Shown: positions 8,517 through 17,634, counted from the stretch's first letter. The stretch is 46,693 bases of DNA from Gammaproteobacteria bacterium UBA7376 (GCA_002470275.1 DKNY01000011.1:117879-164571); one strand, 5' to 3'. Numbers and translations are program-made. Notes: a model not told the origin generated them from the letters alone.

Positions 8517-9184
8517 AGCACGCTGAGGCTCCGATCCCCACACCGAGAGGGGTTTTATTTGACTTCGATGGCACACTGGCACCCAACCTAGACCTTATGG
8601 ATATGCGCCGCCAGCTGGTGGTCATGGCCGAACAGACCGACATCCCCCGCGCTGTCTATCAAGACCTCTATATCGTCGAAATGATCGAAGCCGGCAGCCG
8701 CTGGCTGGGCGCGCACCGCAGCGAGCGCCAGGCACAGGACTACGCCCAAGCAAGCCAACAAAGGATCATCGACATCGAGTTAGCAGCGGCGGCGGAAACT
8801 ACCTTGTTCCCCTTTGTTCGCACCCTTCTGTCACGACTGAATGGTGAATCGATCAGGCTTGGGATCGTGACGCGTAACTGTCGGGCGGCCATTCACCGGA
8901 TGTTTCCAGACCACGAAGACTACGTACAGGCCCTACACGCGCGGGACGATGTGGCGCATCTAAAACCCGACCCCCGCCACCTTGAGGTGAATCTACAGGC
9001 CCTTGATGTGGACCCCAAAGAGGCGGTTATGGTGGGCGACGGCATCCTCGACATGCAGGCGGGGCTCGCCCTTCAAATGCATTGCGTGGGCGTCTTGAGT
9101 GGAAGCAACGACACCGAGGCATTGGTTGCGGCAGGGGCCCACAAAGTGCTCCCTGATGCATCACAGCTTGCAGATTTATTCTAG
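8513..9184 (+). CDS. HAD family hydrolase (phosphatase)
   Basis: A 223-residue haloacid dehalogenase superfamily phosphatase. Motif I is DFDGTLAP (about 17-24), with the nucleophile and acid/base Asp both present. Motif II is GIVTRN, motif III includes HLKPDP, and motif IV is VGDGILDMQAG. A helical cap between motifs I and II places it among subfamily I enzymes such as phosphoglycolate or pyrophosphate phosphatases. The exact substrate cannot be told. It overlaps the upstream membrane-protein gene by 4 nt. Confidence 0.88.
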   Translation: MKHAEAPIPTPRGVLFDFDGTLAPNLDLMDMRRQLVVMAEQTDIPRAVYQDLYIVEMIEAGSRWLGAHRSERQAQDYAQASQQRIIDIELAAAAETTLFPFVRTLLSRLNGESIRLGIVTRNCRAAIHRMFPDHEDYVQALHARDDVAHLKPDPRHLEVNLQALDVDPKEAVMVGDGILDMQAGLALQMHCVGVLSGSNDTEALVAAGAHKVLPDASQLADLF

Positions 9185-9256
9185 TCGAAAGGCCAAAGCC
9201 ACTTTTCATCGCTGATGATTTGCGCTCAAATTAGGGCCTGTTATTCGGAGCGCATC

Positions 9257-9550
9257 ATGCAAAAAGTAACCGCTGCTAGAAACCTCATCAGCCCCCTCCT
9301 TGATGCTTTAATCCAACAGCTGGAAAGCGAAGGACAGCTTACCCATAGGGCGCACTTCAAGCGCATCCAGCTTCGGCTGAGTGCGGCAAGCAATGAACTC
9401 GACCTGACCTTTTCGATGTATGACCTATCGTCGTCCCAAGCCATCGGCTTTCAGTTCTCGACCACCGCCGAAGCCCTGGTTTCAACCATCCAGCTCAGAG
9501 CAGATCAGCTGGTTGCTTCCATGACGAATACCGGCGTAGTCCGTCATTAA
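9257..9550 (+). CDS. Hypothetical protein, 97 aa
   Basis: A small soluble protein of unknown family. The ATG at 9257 is chosen because GGAG lies 6 nt upstream (9247-9250); an earlier ATG at 9215 has nothing comparable. The N-terminal half looks helical (LISPLLDALIQQLESEGQL) and the middle looks like strands. It sits 72 nt after the HAD gene and 44 nt before the MOSC gene on the same strand. Confidence 0.62.
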   Translation: MQKVTAARNLISPLLDALIQQLESEGQLTHRAHFKRIQLRLSAASNELDLTFSMYDLSSSQAIGFQFSTTAEALVSTIQLRADQLVASMTNTGVVRH

Positions 9551-9594
9551 GCAGGGCGCCAGCAACATAAGCCTCTCATCCGGGCGGGAATGAC

Positions 9595-10467
9595 GTGACG
9601 CGACCTAAACTGGCAGAGCTATATCGTTACCCCATAAAGAGCATGGGTGGAGAGCAACTGGCAAGCATCTATTGCACCCGGACAGGCATCCGAGGTGATC
9701 GAGCCTGGGCACTCAAGGACGAAACCACGGGCGGGATCAAGGGGGGTAAACGTTTTCCAGAGTTGATGAACATGCGGGCGCGTTTTAAGAGGGAACCCAC
9801 AGACGCCCTCAAGTCGCCACCCGTGGCTATTACCCTGGCCGATGGGCAACAGGTGTCCTCGTCGGACAGCGACATCAATGAGACCCTCTCCAAAGCCGTG
9901 GGGTCACCCCTGTCGCTTTGGCCGCTGTTGCCCGATGACCAAGTAGAACACTACCGCCGTCCGGCGGGCGAGCAGGGGAACAATATTGAGGACTATTTAA
10001 GAGAGGTTTTCGCACGCGAGCCTGGGGAACCCTTGCCTGATCTTTCCGCCTTCCCCAAAGAGCTCTTTATCTACGAGTCTCTTCCCGGCACCTATTTTGA
10101 TGCGCTGCCCATTCTGTTGATGACCAACGCTGCCCTACGTACGCTGCAGCGCATTTCCCAAGAGGCCGGTGTAAACAGCCTGTTCGACATTCGACGTTTT
10201 CGGCCCAATCTGCTCATCGATGTGGACGGCGAGGGGTTTCCTGAGAATGATTGGGTGGGACGTCGAGCAGCCATCGGCGAGGCAGTTTTGAAGGTGGAAA
10301 CCATCTGCCCACGCTGTGTCATGACGACCCATGGCTTTGCGGACTTGCCTCAGGACGCCAAAATCATGCGTCAACTGGTTCAGCAAAATGGCGGTAACTT
10401 AGGCGTCTATTTGAACGTCGAAGAGCCAGGCGCGATCACCGTGGGCGATAACGTCACCTGGCTCTAA
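9595..10467 (+). CDS. MOSC domain-containing protein (YcbX-like)
   Basis: A 290-residue protein with an N-terminal MOSC_N beta-barrel domain (LAELYRYPIKSMGGEQL near the start, GIRGDRAWAL near 30-39) and a C-terminal MOSC domain with RFRPNLLIDVDG and the conserved cysteine in CPRCVMTTHG (about 238-247). YcbX and mARC relatives bind the molybdenum cofactor through that Cys and reduce N-hydroxylated compounds. YcbX itself has an extra 2Fe-2S domain that is absent here, so the electron partner is unknown. The start codon is GTG. Confidence 0.9.
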   Translation: MTRPKLAELYRYPIKSMGGEQLASIYCTRTGIRGDRAWALKDETTGGIKGGKRFPELMNMRARFKREPTDALKSPPVAITLADGQQVSSSDSDINETLSKAVGSPLSLWPLLPDDQVEHYRRPAGEQGNNIEDYLREVFAREPGEPLPDLSAFPKELFIYESLPGTYFDALPILLMTNAALRTLQRISQEAGVNSLFDIRRFRPNLLIDVDGEGFPENDWVGRRAAIGEAVLKVETICPRCVMTTHGFADLPQDAKIMRQLVQQNGGNLGVYLNVEEPGAITVGDNVTWL

Positions 10468-10481
10468 CGTATCCTAGGGGC

Positions 10482-11693
10482 CTAATTATTACCCGTGGGC
10501 ACCTCAGTGAAGGGGATGCCTTTATCCATTCTGGGTTCCTGCGGCATGCCGAGCACGCGCTCCGCGATGATGTTCGCCATGATCTCATCCGTGCCGCCTG
10601 CGATGCGCAAACCGGGCGATCCCATGTAGCTCAGCTGCAGCAGGCCAGCTTCCTTTGACAGCTTTTCATCCCAAATAGCCCCGCTCATTTCAAGCAAATC
10701 CATGCAGAAGGATGCCATTTCCTGGTTCTTGGGAGCGCCAACCAGCTTACCGATAGAATTTTCGGGGCCGGGAATCTCACCGCGAGACATTGCCGTCATC
10801 GACCGATAGCCGGTGAAGCGCAGGCCTGACTCCTGTACATACCAGTTGGCTAATTTGGCTCGGACAGCCCCGTCCTCGATGGCGGGCTTATCGTCAATCA
10901 TGACCTCGCTGGCGATGCGATAGGCCGTGTCTACGTTAACACCACCGCCGCCGCCGCCGATGGCCGCGCGCTCGTTCATCAGCGTGGTCAGAGCCACCTG
11001 CCAACCTTGCCCAACCTCACCCAGGCGCTGGCTGTCCGGAATCCGCACATCCGTGAAGTAGACTTCATTGAAATTCGCGCCCCCCGTGAGCTGTCGAATG
11101 GGCTTGATCTCGACGCCAGGAGATTTCATATCCAGGAAGAAATAACTCAGGCCCTTATGCTTTGGTACGTTGGGATCCGTTCGGACAACCACGATGCCAA
11201 AGTCCGAGTAGTGCGCGCCCGACGTCCATATTTTTTGGCCGTTAACAATCCAGTGGTCTCCGTCGCGTTCTGCCTTAGTGCGCAGAGCAGCCAGGTCGGA
11301 CCCGCCGGCAGGCTCGGAAAACAGCTGACACCAAATTTCTTCGCCGCTCGCTAGCTTAGGAAGGTAGCGCTCATGATGCTCGGGGCGGCCCCAGGTCATC
11401 AGAGTGGGGGCAGCCATACCCTGGCCGATGACAAAAAACCCACCCGGCACATCGTATTTTGATTCTTCCTGATTCCAGATCACCTGCTCGATGGCGCTGG
11501 CGTTGCGGCCCCCGAACGCCTTGTCCCAGCGTATGCAGGCCCAACCCGCGTCATATTTTCGCTGCTGCCACATTTTAGCGATCTCGAGTTCATTCATTCC
11601 CTGGAGTTCGTCCTGGCTGGGCACGTTGTCTTTCAGCCATGCGGCAGCTTCTGCGCGGAACGCCGCCTCTTCTTGAGTATCTGTAAAGTCCAT
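10482..11693 (-). CDS. Acyl-CoA dehydrogenase (first of tandem pair product, 403 aa)
   Basis: A canonical-length acyl-CoA dehydrogenase. Visible segments are CQLFSEPAGGSDLAALRTKAE and GQKIWTSGAHYSDFG (FAD and substrate contacts), followed by a C-terminal helical domain with GGTDEIMANIIAERVLGMP. The usual YEGTSQ Glu motif is replaced by GGTDEI, typical of the FadE34/FadE28-like clade. Lying 42 nt downstream of another dehydrogenase gene, it resembles the paired genes whose products form alpha2-beta2 enzymes on bulky substrates such as sterol side chains. That quaternary structure is inference. It converges on the MOSC gene with a 14-nt gap. Confidence 0.9.
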   Translation of the reverse strand: MDFTDTQEEAAFRAEAAAWLKDNVPSQDELQGMNELEIAKMWQQRKYDAGWACIRWDKAFGGRNASAIEQVIWNQEESKYDVPGGFFVIGQGMAAPTLMTWGRPEHHERYLPKLASGEEIWCQLFSEPAGGSDLAALRTKAERDGDHWIVNGQKIWTSGAHYSDFGIVVVRTDPNVPKHKGLSYFFLDMKSPGVEIKPIRQLTGGANFNEVYFTDVRIPDSQRLGEVGQGWQVALTTLMNERAAIGGGGGGVNVDTAYRIASEVMIDDKPAIEDGAVRAKLANWYVQESGLRFTGYRSMTAMSRGEIPGPENSIGKLVGAPKNQEMASFCMDLLEMSGAIWDEKLSKEAGLLQLSYMGSPGLRIAGGTDEIMANIIAERVLGMPQEPRMDKGIPFTEVPTGNN

Positions 11694-11735
11694 TCGCTTC
11701 TTCCTCTCTCTATCCTTGCTTAATCTGACTATCCG

Positions 11736-12854
11736 TTAGGCAACGTTAGTCTGCTCGTAAGCGGTCACTAGGCGATCTTGCCAGTACCCCTCACTGCCAA
11801 TGCCCACGCTCAAAAGCTTTGCTCGTCGATAATAAAATTGGCAGTCAAATTCCCAGGTAAAGCCCATACCGCCATGAGTCTGAATGTTCTCTTCCGCCGC
11901 GAAAACCGACGCCTGGATGGCACCTACGCGAGCCGTCGCCGCCGCCAACGGTAGCTCGGCACTCCCGCTGTCCAGGGCCCAAGCGCCGTAGTAACAGTTG
12001 CTGCGTGCCAGCGTATTTTTGACGTACATAGCGGCCAACTTGTGCTTGATCGCCTGATACGAGGCAATAGCTCGACCGAAGGCATAGCGCCCCATGGCGT
12101 AATCTCGCGCCTGCTCCAGGGCGGCATCGGCAAGGCCCACCTGCTCCCATGCGAAAAGCACTGCGGCGCGATCGAGCAATGCCGTCATGGCCGACCAGCC
12201 TGCCCCATCGCCCCCCAGCAGCTCCGCTTTCGCGCCGTTAAACACCATCACCGAATGCCCACGGGAAAAGTCTAAAGTCCGCACAACCTCTTGGCTCACG
12301 CCCTCTTGATCGAGTTCGACTAGGTAAAGACTGGCACCATCTCCCGAGTCAGTTGCTCCGACCACGATGGCAAAGTTCGCAGCACGGCCATCAGGCACGG
12401 GAATCTTTCGACCCGTGAGGCCGTCGTCCGTCATTCTCGTGCTCAAAGAGCTGACGCTAGGCCTGCCGTTGCCTTCAGCTAGCGCAAAGGTGCCGATAGC
12501 CTCCCCGCTCGCCAACAGCGGCAACCACTTTTCCTTTTGCGCCAGCGTTCCATTTGCTAACAGCGCCTCCGTGGCCAGATACACCGATGAACTGAAGGGG
12601 ATAGGCGCCACCGAGCGCCCAAGCTCCTCGGCAATGACGACCAACTCCAAATAGGAAAGTCCTAAACCGCCGAACTCCTCAGGGATGACTGTGGCGGTCC
12701 AACCCATTTCAGCGACCTTACGCCACAGCTCAGCGTCATAATCGGCCTCTCCATCAAGCACAGCGCGCACGGCGCTACCGGGACAGTTTTCGCTCAGAAA
12801 TCCACGGGCCTGCTCGCGCAGGAGCTCCTGCTCTTCTGCAAATTCAAAGTTCAT
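11736..12854 (-). CDS. Acyl-CoA dehydrogenase (partner of the downstream dehydrogenase)
   Basis: A 372-residue acyl-CoA dehydrogenase. The N-terminal helical domain begins MNFEFAEEQELLREQ, the centre has GTFALAEGNG, and the C terminus has IQTHGGMGFTWEFDCQFYYR and an ending LLSVGIGSEGYW, where the common catalytic YEGTNG is not present. This pattern fits the FadE29/ChsE2-like half of a heteromeric enzyme. The ATG at 12854 has a GAGGGG ribosome-binding site at 12860-12866. An open frame extends to 12968, but that would leave the inverted repeat and -10 element inside the coding region. It is first in a two-gene operon. Confidence 0.9.
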   Translation of the reverse strand: MNFEFAEEQELLREQARGFLSENCPGSAVRAVLDGEADYDAELWRKVAEMGWTATVIPEEFGGLGLSYLELVVIAEELGRSVAPIPFSSSVYLATEALLANGTLAQKEKWLPLLASGEAIGTFALAEGNGRPSVSSLSTRMTDDGLTGRKIPVPDGRAANFAIVVGATDSGDGASLYLVELDQEGVSQEVVRTLDFSRGHSVMVFNGAKAELLGGDGAGWSAMTALLDRAAVLFAWEQVGLADAALEQARDYAMGRYAFGRAIASYQAIKHKLAAMYVKNTLARSNCYYGAWALDSGSAELPLAAATARVGAIQASVFAAEENIQTHGGMGFTWEFDCQFYYRRAKLLSVGIGSEGYWQDRLVTAYEQTNVA

Positions 12855-12883
12855 ATCACCCCCTCGCCCCAAATTAAGGGTGA

Positions 12884-12906
12884 AATATACCAGACCTGGC
12901 GTCTGG
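12884..12906 (-). promoter_or_regulatory. Putative promoter/operator of the dehydrogenase pair
   Basis: An inverted repeat, CCAGAC at 12890-12895 and GTCTGG at 12901-12906 with a 5-nt spacer, lies immediately upstream of a minus-strand TATATT (12889-12884). That hexamer sits about 30 nt from the ATG at 12854, right for a -10 box. A repressor bound to the repeat would block the promoter. The assignment is by position and symmetry only, and no -35 match is convincing. Confidence 0.4.
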
Positions 12907-12982
12907 GCCGATGCACAAAATTTGGACAATATTCCAGTGAACTTCCGCACTTCTCGATCCGGGTTCAAGCTAGAATTCGCTC

Positions 12983-14914
12983 ATGAATACCACCGACTTT
13001 GGGCAGCTGGGGTTTCTTCGGGTCGCCGCTGTCTCTCCGCAAATCACAATTGGCGATGTTGCTGCAAACACAGCAACCATTTGCCAGCAGCTCAGCATGC
13101 TTGCTAACGACGGCGTGGCCATCGGCGTGTTTCCGGAACTTTGCCTAACCGGATACTCGGCCGAAGACCTCTTTTTTTCCGAGAGCCTCCTGCAGGGAGT
13201 CCGTCAGAGCCTGACGACGCTTTGTCACCAATCCCCGCTTCCCCTGCTGGCGGTCGGCGCTCCCTGGCGATTAGCGGACGGGCGGCTCATCAACGCAGCG
13301 GTGCTGATTGGCGCCGGCAGAATCCTGGGAATGGTGCCCAAAACCTACCTGCCGAATTACGGGGAGTTCTATGACCAGCGTTGGTTCAGCTCAGGGTTTG
13401 GCATCAACGAAACCGAGGTCAGCCAAGACTTGGGCACCTTTCATGTGCGCGCAGATCAGTTGTTTCAGCTTGGCGATTTGAGGGTAGGCGTCGAAATTTG
13501 CGAAGACCTTTGGGCGCCGATTAGCCCGGGCACGCAAGCGGCTCTAGCCGGGGCGCGGGTTTTGCTCAACCTCTCCGCGAGCAACGAGCTGATCAGCAAG
13601 GCCGAGTATCGTCGGGACCTGGTGCGAATGACCAGCGCCAGCAACCTTTGTGCCTATGTTTATGCTGGAGCCGGCGCGCTCGAATCGTCAAAGGATATTG
13701 TCTTCGGCGGCCATTGCCTCATCGCTGAAGCGGGCGTGATCCTGGCGGAGGGGGAGCGCTTTTCACTGCAAAGTCAGATGATTTACGCAGACCTGGATAG
13801 CGAGAGGTTGGCCCATGACAGAGGGCAAAACAAAACCTTCAGCCAAAGCCCTCGTCCAACACCCTATCGGATTGTATCCGCTGGCCCTGGGCTACCCAGC
13901 CTCACATCGTTGTGTCGCGAATTTTCTCAGCACCCCTTTGTGCCGGATGATGAAGATGAGGTCGCGGCCAGAGCCCAGGAAGTCTTGAGCATTCAGGCCA
14001 CCGGCCTGGCCCGCAGGATGCAGGCCGCAGGCACCGAAAAACTGGTTATCGGCCTATCAGGCGGGCTGGATTCCACCCTAGCTGTCCTGGTAGCCAGGGA
14101 CGCCCTTGAGAAACTGGAGCTGCCCGGAGAAAACCTCTGCGCCCTTACCCTGCCAGGACCTGGAACATCTGGCGCTACCCTGGCCAACGCGAAGGCCCTG
14201 GCCGACGCCTTAGAAATCTCCCTGCAGGTGATCCCTATTGATGCTGCCGTCACGCAACACCTGGATGACCTGTCACATACGGGTGACCACGATGTGGTCT
14301 ATGAGAATGCCCAGGCGCGAGAACGCACTCAAATCCTGTTCAATCATGCCAATCAGATTGGCGGCATTGTCACCGGCACCGGCGATTTGAGCGAGCTGGC
14401 GCTCGGCTGGTGCACCTTCAATGCTGATCACATGGCGAATTACAATGTTAACGCCAGCGTGCCCAAGACCATGATCGCCTACTTGGTCCGCTGGTATGCA
14501 CAACATCGCTCCAGCGCCGCACTGTCCAAGGTGCTCGGCGCAGTGCTGGAAACACCCATTAGTCCGGAACTAATTCCCCCTGATGCCGACCAAATCTCGC
14601 AGCTGACCGAAGATTTGGTGGGACCTTATGAACTGCACGATTTCTTTCTCTATCACTTCCTCAGAAACGGTAGCGGCGCAAAAAGGATTTTTTCCTTGGC
14701 CTGTCTTGCCTTCGGCGAGCAGTATCCGGCTCAGACGATAAAGCACTGGCTCGGGCAATTCTTTCAACGATTCATGACCCAGCAGTTCAAAAGAACGACT
14801 CTGCCTCCCGGGCCCAAGGTAGGTAGCGTCAGCCTCTCGCCCCGGGGTGATTGGAGGATGCCCGATGAGGCTGGCTATAAGCATATTTTAGAAGAGATAG
14901 AAAACCTGCTTTGA
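12983..14914 (+). CDS. nadE: Glutamine-dependent NAD+ synthetase
   Basis: A 643-residue two-domain enzyme that makes NAD+ from nicotinate adenine dinucleotide, ATP and glutamine. The N-terminal nitrilase-type glutaminase shows its triad: Glu in VFPELCLTGYSAEDLFF, Lys in PKTYLPNYGEFYDQRWF and Cys in VEICEDLWAP. The C-terminal synthetase has the PP-loop SGGLDSTLAVLVA (about 356-368) and GIVTGTGDLSELALGWCTFN. The length matches the long mycobacterial-type enzyme rather than the ammonia-dependent NadE of E. coli. It is divergent from the acyl-CoA dehydrogenase pair across 128 nt. Confidence 0.96.
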   Translation: MNTTDFGQLGFLRVAAVSPQITIGDVAANTATICQQLSMLANDGVAIGVFPELCLTGYSAEDLFFSESLLQGVRQSLTTLCHQSPLPLLAVGAPWRLADGRLINAAVLIGAGRILGMVPKTYLPNYGEFYDQRWFSSGFGINETEVSQDLGTFHVRADQLFQLGDLRVGVEICEDLWAPISPGTQAALAGARVLLNLSASNELISKAEYRRDLVRMTSASNLCAYVYAGAGALESSKDIVFGGHCLIAEAGVILAEGERFSLQSQMIYADLDSERLAHDRGQNKTFSQSPRPTPYRIVSAGPGLPSLTSLCREFSQHPFVPDDEDEVAARAQEVLSIQATGLARRMQAAGTEKLVIGLSGGLDSTLAVLVARDALEKLELPGENLCALTLPGPGTSGATLANAKALADALEISLQVIPIDAAVTQHLDDLSHTGDHDVVYENAQARERTQILFNHANQIGGIVTGTGDLSELALGWCTFNADHMANYNVNASVPKTMIAYLVRWYAQHRSSAALSKVLGAVLETPISPELIPPDADQISQLTEDLVGPYELHDFFLYHFLRNGSGAKRIFSLACLAFGEQYPAQTIKHWLGQFFQRFMTQQFKRTTLPPGPKVGSVSLSPRGDWRMPDEAGYKHILEEIENLL

Positions 14915-14952
14915 TAACCTCAAGCACCGCGTATTTGCCCGGAGATAATGTC

Positions 14953-15900
14953 ATGGCAGCTCGTCAATTTAGTGCCCTCCGTCTTCCCATGAACTCCCTG
15001 CTGCTTGCGCTGGCCCTACTGGCGAGCGGCACCGCCCTGGCCGCCAGCAGCCACTGCGGTAAGGAAGGCGTATGGATCGAGATTTTGGGCGCCGGAACCA
15101 CAGCCCTTGACGGGCAAGCCGCAAGCAGTTTCCTCATCTGGGAAGACAACGCACCGCGAATGCTTGTCGACGTCGGTGACGGGTCAAAGCAGGGCTTCGA
15201 AAAGTCTGGCGCCACTCTCAACGGTATAGAAGTTATTGCCCTCACTCAGGTCCAAATCGACCATGCCGGCGACTTAGGCGCTTACCTCATTGCATCCGCA
15301 GAAAGTGAGCGGGCGGCGCCCCTGACAATTCTTGGGCCCGACAGCAATCAGTCGCCTCTCCCCAGCACCAGTGAATTTATGCAGCGATTGATTGGCGCTA
15401 ATGGCCTGTATCCCCAGTACGCGGATGCGTTGACCTCTCGATCGTCGCCTGGGAATTGGCTTCGCATTGCCGACGTGCCCGCAACGGGGTCACGACGATG
15501 GGCGCGTTACGCCAGTGACTCGCTGCGCCTTGCGGCCATTCCCGTGAATCATGGCGATATCCCGGCCCTGGCCTGGCGCGTGGAGATAGGAGGGAAAACA
15601 ATCGTGTTCAGCGGCGATTTCAACAACGTAAAAAACGCGGTGGGTAAATTCGCGAAGGACGCTGATGCGCTGGTTGTTAGCCACGTAATACCAGAAATTT
15701 CCCGTGGTGCCTTGCGCGAAAAATTTGCGCTGCCTTCCCAGCTTGGGAGAGTCGCCGCTCAGGCAAACGCGCGGATGATGATCCTCGCTTCTCGCAGCGA
15801 GAGGACCCGAGGACGGGAGAGCCTCAGCCGCCAAGCCATCGAGCAGAGCTACGATGGCCCGCTCTTATTTGCCAACGACGGTGAGTGTTGGGGGCTCTAA
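14953..15900 (+). CDS. Exported MBL-fold protein with degenerate metal site
   Basis: A 315-residue metallo-beta-lactamase-fold protein with an N-terminal signal peptide (hydrophobic stretch LLLALALLASGTALA). The ATG at 14953 has GGAGAT 6 nt upstream; a TTG at 14911 overlapping nadE is less likely. Members of this family normally read HxHxDH after a leucine-threonine; here it is LTQVQIDHAGD, so the first two His ligands are Gln while Asp and His remain. The later NHGD and FSGD blocks remain, but the C-terminal block where relatives have a ligand His reads LASRSERT. It is probably a non-hydrolytic or altered-metal periplasmic protein. It follows nadE by 38 nt. Confidence 0.8.
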   Translation: MAARQFSALRLPMNSLLLALALLASGTALAASSHCGKEGVWIEILGAGTTALDGQAASSFLIWEDNAPRMLVDVGDGSKQGFEKSGATLNGIEVIALTQVQIDHAGDLGAYLIASAESERAAPLTILGPDSNQSPLPSTSEFMQRLIGANGLYPQYADALTSRSSPGNWLRIADVPATGSRRWARYASDSLRLAAIPVNHGDIPALAWRVEIGGKTIVFSGDFNNVKNAVGKFAKDADALVVSHVIPEISRGALREKFALPSQLGRVAAQANARMMILASRSERTRGRESLSRQAIEQSYDGPLLFANDGECWGL

Positions 15901-15927
15901 CTCCCGTTAGCCGAACTCCCGTTAGCC
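15899..15927. repeat. Two-copy 15-bp tandem repeat
   Basis: AACTCCCGTTAGCC occurs at 15899-15912 and again at 15914-15927, one base apart, starting in the stop codon of the MBL-fold gene. A short CCCC/GGGG hairpin (about 15932-15946) follows. The region lies between convergent genes and may act in termination or be a replication-slippage product. Confidence 0.6.
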
Positions 15928-15953
15928 TAACACCCCGTAGAAGGGGCGAGAGG

Positions 15954-17249
15954 TCAGCCACTGGCTCTCAGGAAATCCACGGCCAGCCGTGACATCGCGT
16001 GAACGGCAGGTTTGAGAGCACCTTCATCTGCGTCAAAGAACGGTGAGTGATTGGGAATCGCTTTCTCGATTGGGACCCCCTCAGGTCTTCCGCCAATGTA
16101 AAAGAAGAAGCCAGGAACCTGTTCCTGGTAAAAAGAGAAATCCTCCGCACCGGTGACCGGTATAGAGATCGTCACACCATCCTGCCCATAAACTTCTTTC
16201 AGCGTCGGTGCCATCTGCTCGGTCAATTGCGGATCATTGAACGTTACGGGCACGCCGGGGTCGATGTCGATCGTGGCGGTAGCGCCCTGAGACGATGCGA
16301 TGTTAGTAACCGTGCGACGAATTTTTTGGTGCACCAGGGCGCGGATATCGGGATCGAACGTGCGAATCGTCCCGCTGAGGGTCGCGGTCTCGGGTACGAT
16401 GTTGTTGCGGACACCGGCCTGAATCATCCCGACGGTCACCACCACCGGATGCTGAGTGATGTCGATTTGACGCGCAACGATAGTCTGCAGGCCGTTAACG
16501 ACCTGGGCCGCTACAACAATGGGATCAACGCCTGCCCAGGGTCGAGCGCCGTGAGTTTGACTGCCGGTGATCTCTATATCGAATCGCTGGGCGCTGGCCA
16601 TAATACCAAGCGCGCGATACATGGCGGTCCCCACGGCCGCAGACTGGGAAATATGCAAACCCATAATCGCATCCACAGACGGATTCTCTAAGGCGCCCTC
16701 TTCGATCATGAGCTTGGCGCCCCCGGTTTCTCCTCTCGGCGCCCCTTCCTCCGCGGGCTGGAAAATAAAGACCACGGTGCCCGGCAATTCGTCACGCACA
16801 CCAGCCAGTACCTCAGCAGCGCCCATCAAGATCGCCACATGGGTATCGTGGCCGCAGGCGTGCATGACGCCCACCTCTCGCCCCTCGTATTGTCCGCGCG
16901 CCTTAGAGGCAAAGGGGAGGCCTGTTCTCTCTACTACGGGCAGGCCATCCATGTCCGCACGCAGGGCAACCACGGGACCAGGCAGACCGCCGCGCAACAC
17001 GCCAACCACGCCGGTATGAGCAACTTGTGTTCTCACCTCGAGGTCCAGACGCTGTAAATGTTCGGCGACCTTTTTACTGGTGCGAAACTCCCGGTTGGAG
17101 AGTTCTGGATGTTGATGAATATCTCGCCGCCAGCTAACAACTTGCTGTTCAATGGCCGCCACGCTTTGGGCGATGCGCTCATCGAGCTCGGTGGCGTGAC
17201 TCCCCGCAAAAACGGTGAGCAGAGCGATTAAAAAAGGGATGCGGATCAT
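15954..17249 (-). CDS. Exported M20 family amidohydrolase
   Basis: A 431-residue M20D-type metallo-amidohydrolase (hippurate/N-acyl amino acid hydrolase group) with an N-terminal signal peptide ending near HATEL. Visible motifs are RADMDGLPVVERTGLPF, the metal-binding HACGHDTHVAILMGAAEVL (about 122-140), FQPAEEGAPRGETGGAK with the catalytic Glu, MGLH, and VTGAEDFSFYQEQVPG near the C terminus. It likely releases an amino acid or amine from an N-acyl or aryl conjugate in the periplasm. A clear AGGAG ribosome-binding site precedes the ATG. It converges on the MBL-fold gene. Confidence 0.92.
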   Translation of the reverse strand: MIRIPFLIALLTVFAGSHATELDERIAQSVAAIEQQVVSWRRDIHQHPELSNREFRTSKKVAEHLQRLDLEVRTQVAHTGVVGVLRGGLPGPVVALRADMDGLPVVERTGLPFASKARGQYEGREVGVMHACGHDTHVAILMGAAEVLAGVRDELPGTVVFIFQPAEEGAPRGETGGAKLMIEEGALENPSVDAIMGLHISQSAAVGTAMYRALGIMASAQRFDIEITGSQTHGARPWAGVDPIVVAAQVVNGLQTIVARQIDITQHPVVVTVGMIQAGVRNNIVPETATLSGTIRTFDPDIRALVHQKIRRTVTNIASSQGATATIDIDPGVPVTFNDPQLTEQMAPTLKEVYGQDGVTISIPVTGAEDFSFYQEQVPGFFFYIGGRPEGVPIEKAIPNHSPFFDADEGALKPAVHAMSRLAVDFLRASG

Positions 17250-17317
17250 TGTTTTCTCCTAATCCTTCGTGATCGAGACAGATGATCGAGGCGCGCGGTA
17301 GCTTGGAGTCAGCCGCG

Positions 17318-17599
17318 TTAAACGCATGGCACGTAGCTTAGGCGTCTATGCATCTCGCAAACAAAATCTGGGTACTGTCGAGACAGCTCGCTGAGATCGA
17401 AAGTTTCGGCGATGTGCTCGCGTCCCTGACGCTCGATCAGAAGTCTAAAGGCGTGCATCAACACCCATTCCTGTGTGTTGGTGCGACCACAAAGCACCTG
17501 ATAGAAGCTGGGGCTCAGGGTCACCCGGTGATACTGCGCCTGGCTGCCCTCGAGCACCACTTGATAGACATTGGCCCCCACCATATTCACACTGATCAT
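17318..17599 (-). CDS. Hypothetical protein, 93 aa
   Basis: A small protein of unrecognised family, predicted soluble. The start is uncertain. The ATG at 17599 is chosen; a TTG at 17632 is open upstream but would run almost into the divergent thioesterase start. Residues such as VYQVVLEGSQAQYHRVTLSPS suggest a beta-rich N terminus and a helical middle (MHAFRLLIERQG). It lies upstream of the exported amidohydrolase on the same strand with a 68-nt gap. Confidence 0.55.
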   Translation of the reverse strand: MISVNMVGANVYQVVLEGSQAQYHRVTLSPSFYQVLCGRTNTQEWVLMHAFRLLIERQGREHIAETFDLSELSRQYPDFVCEMHRRLSYVPCV

Positions 17600-17634
17600 C
17601 CTTGGATTCCGATCCGTGTTTACGACGTTCAACT

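Noticed and set aside
10900..10970. Run of Gly codons (GGGGGG) in the 403-aa dehydrogenase as a slippage site
   Set aside because: The Gly-rich loop occurs in frame within the family's helical boundary and no frameshift is seen.
16047..16691. 214-aa open frame antisense to the M20 amidohydrolase
   Set aside because: The minus-strand enzyme has full motifs and a signal peptide; the plus-strand frame is a shadow.
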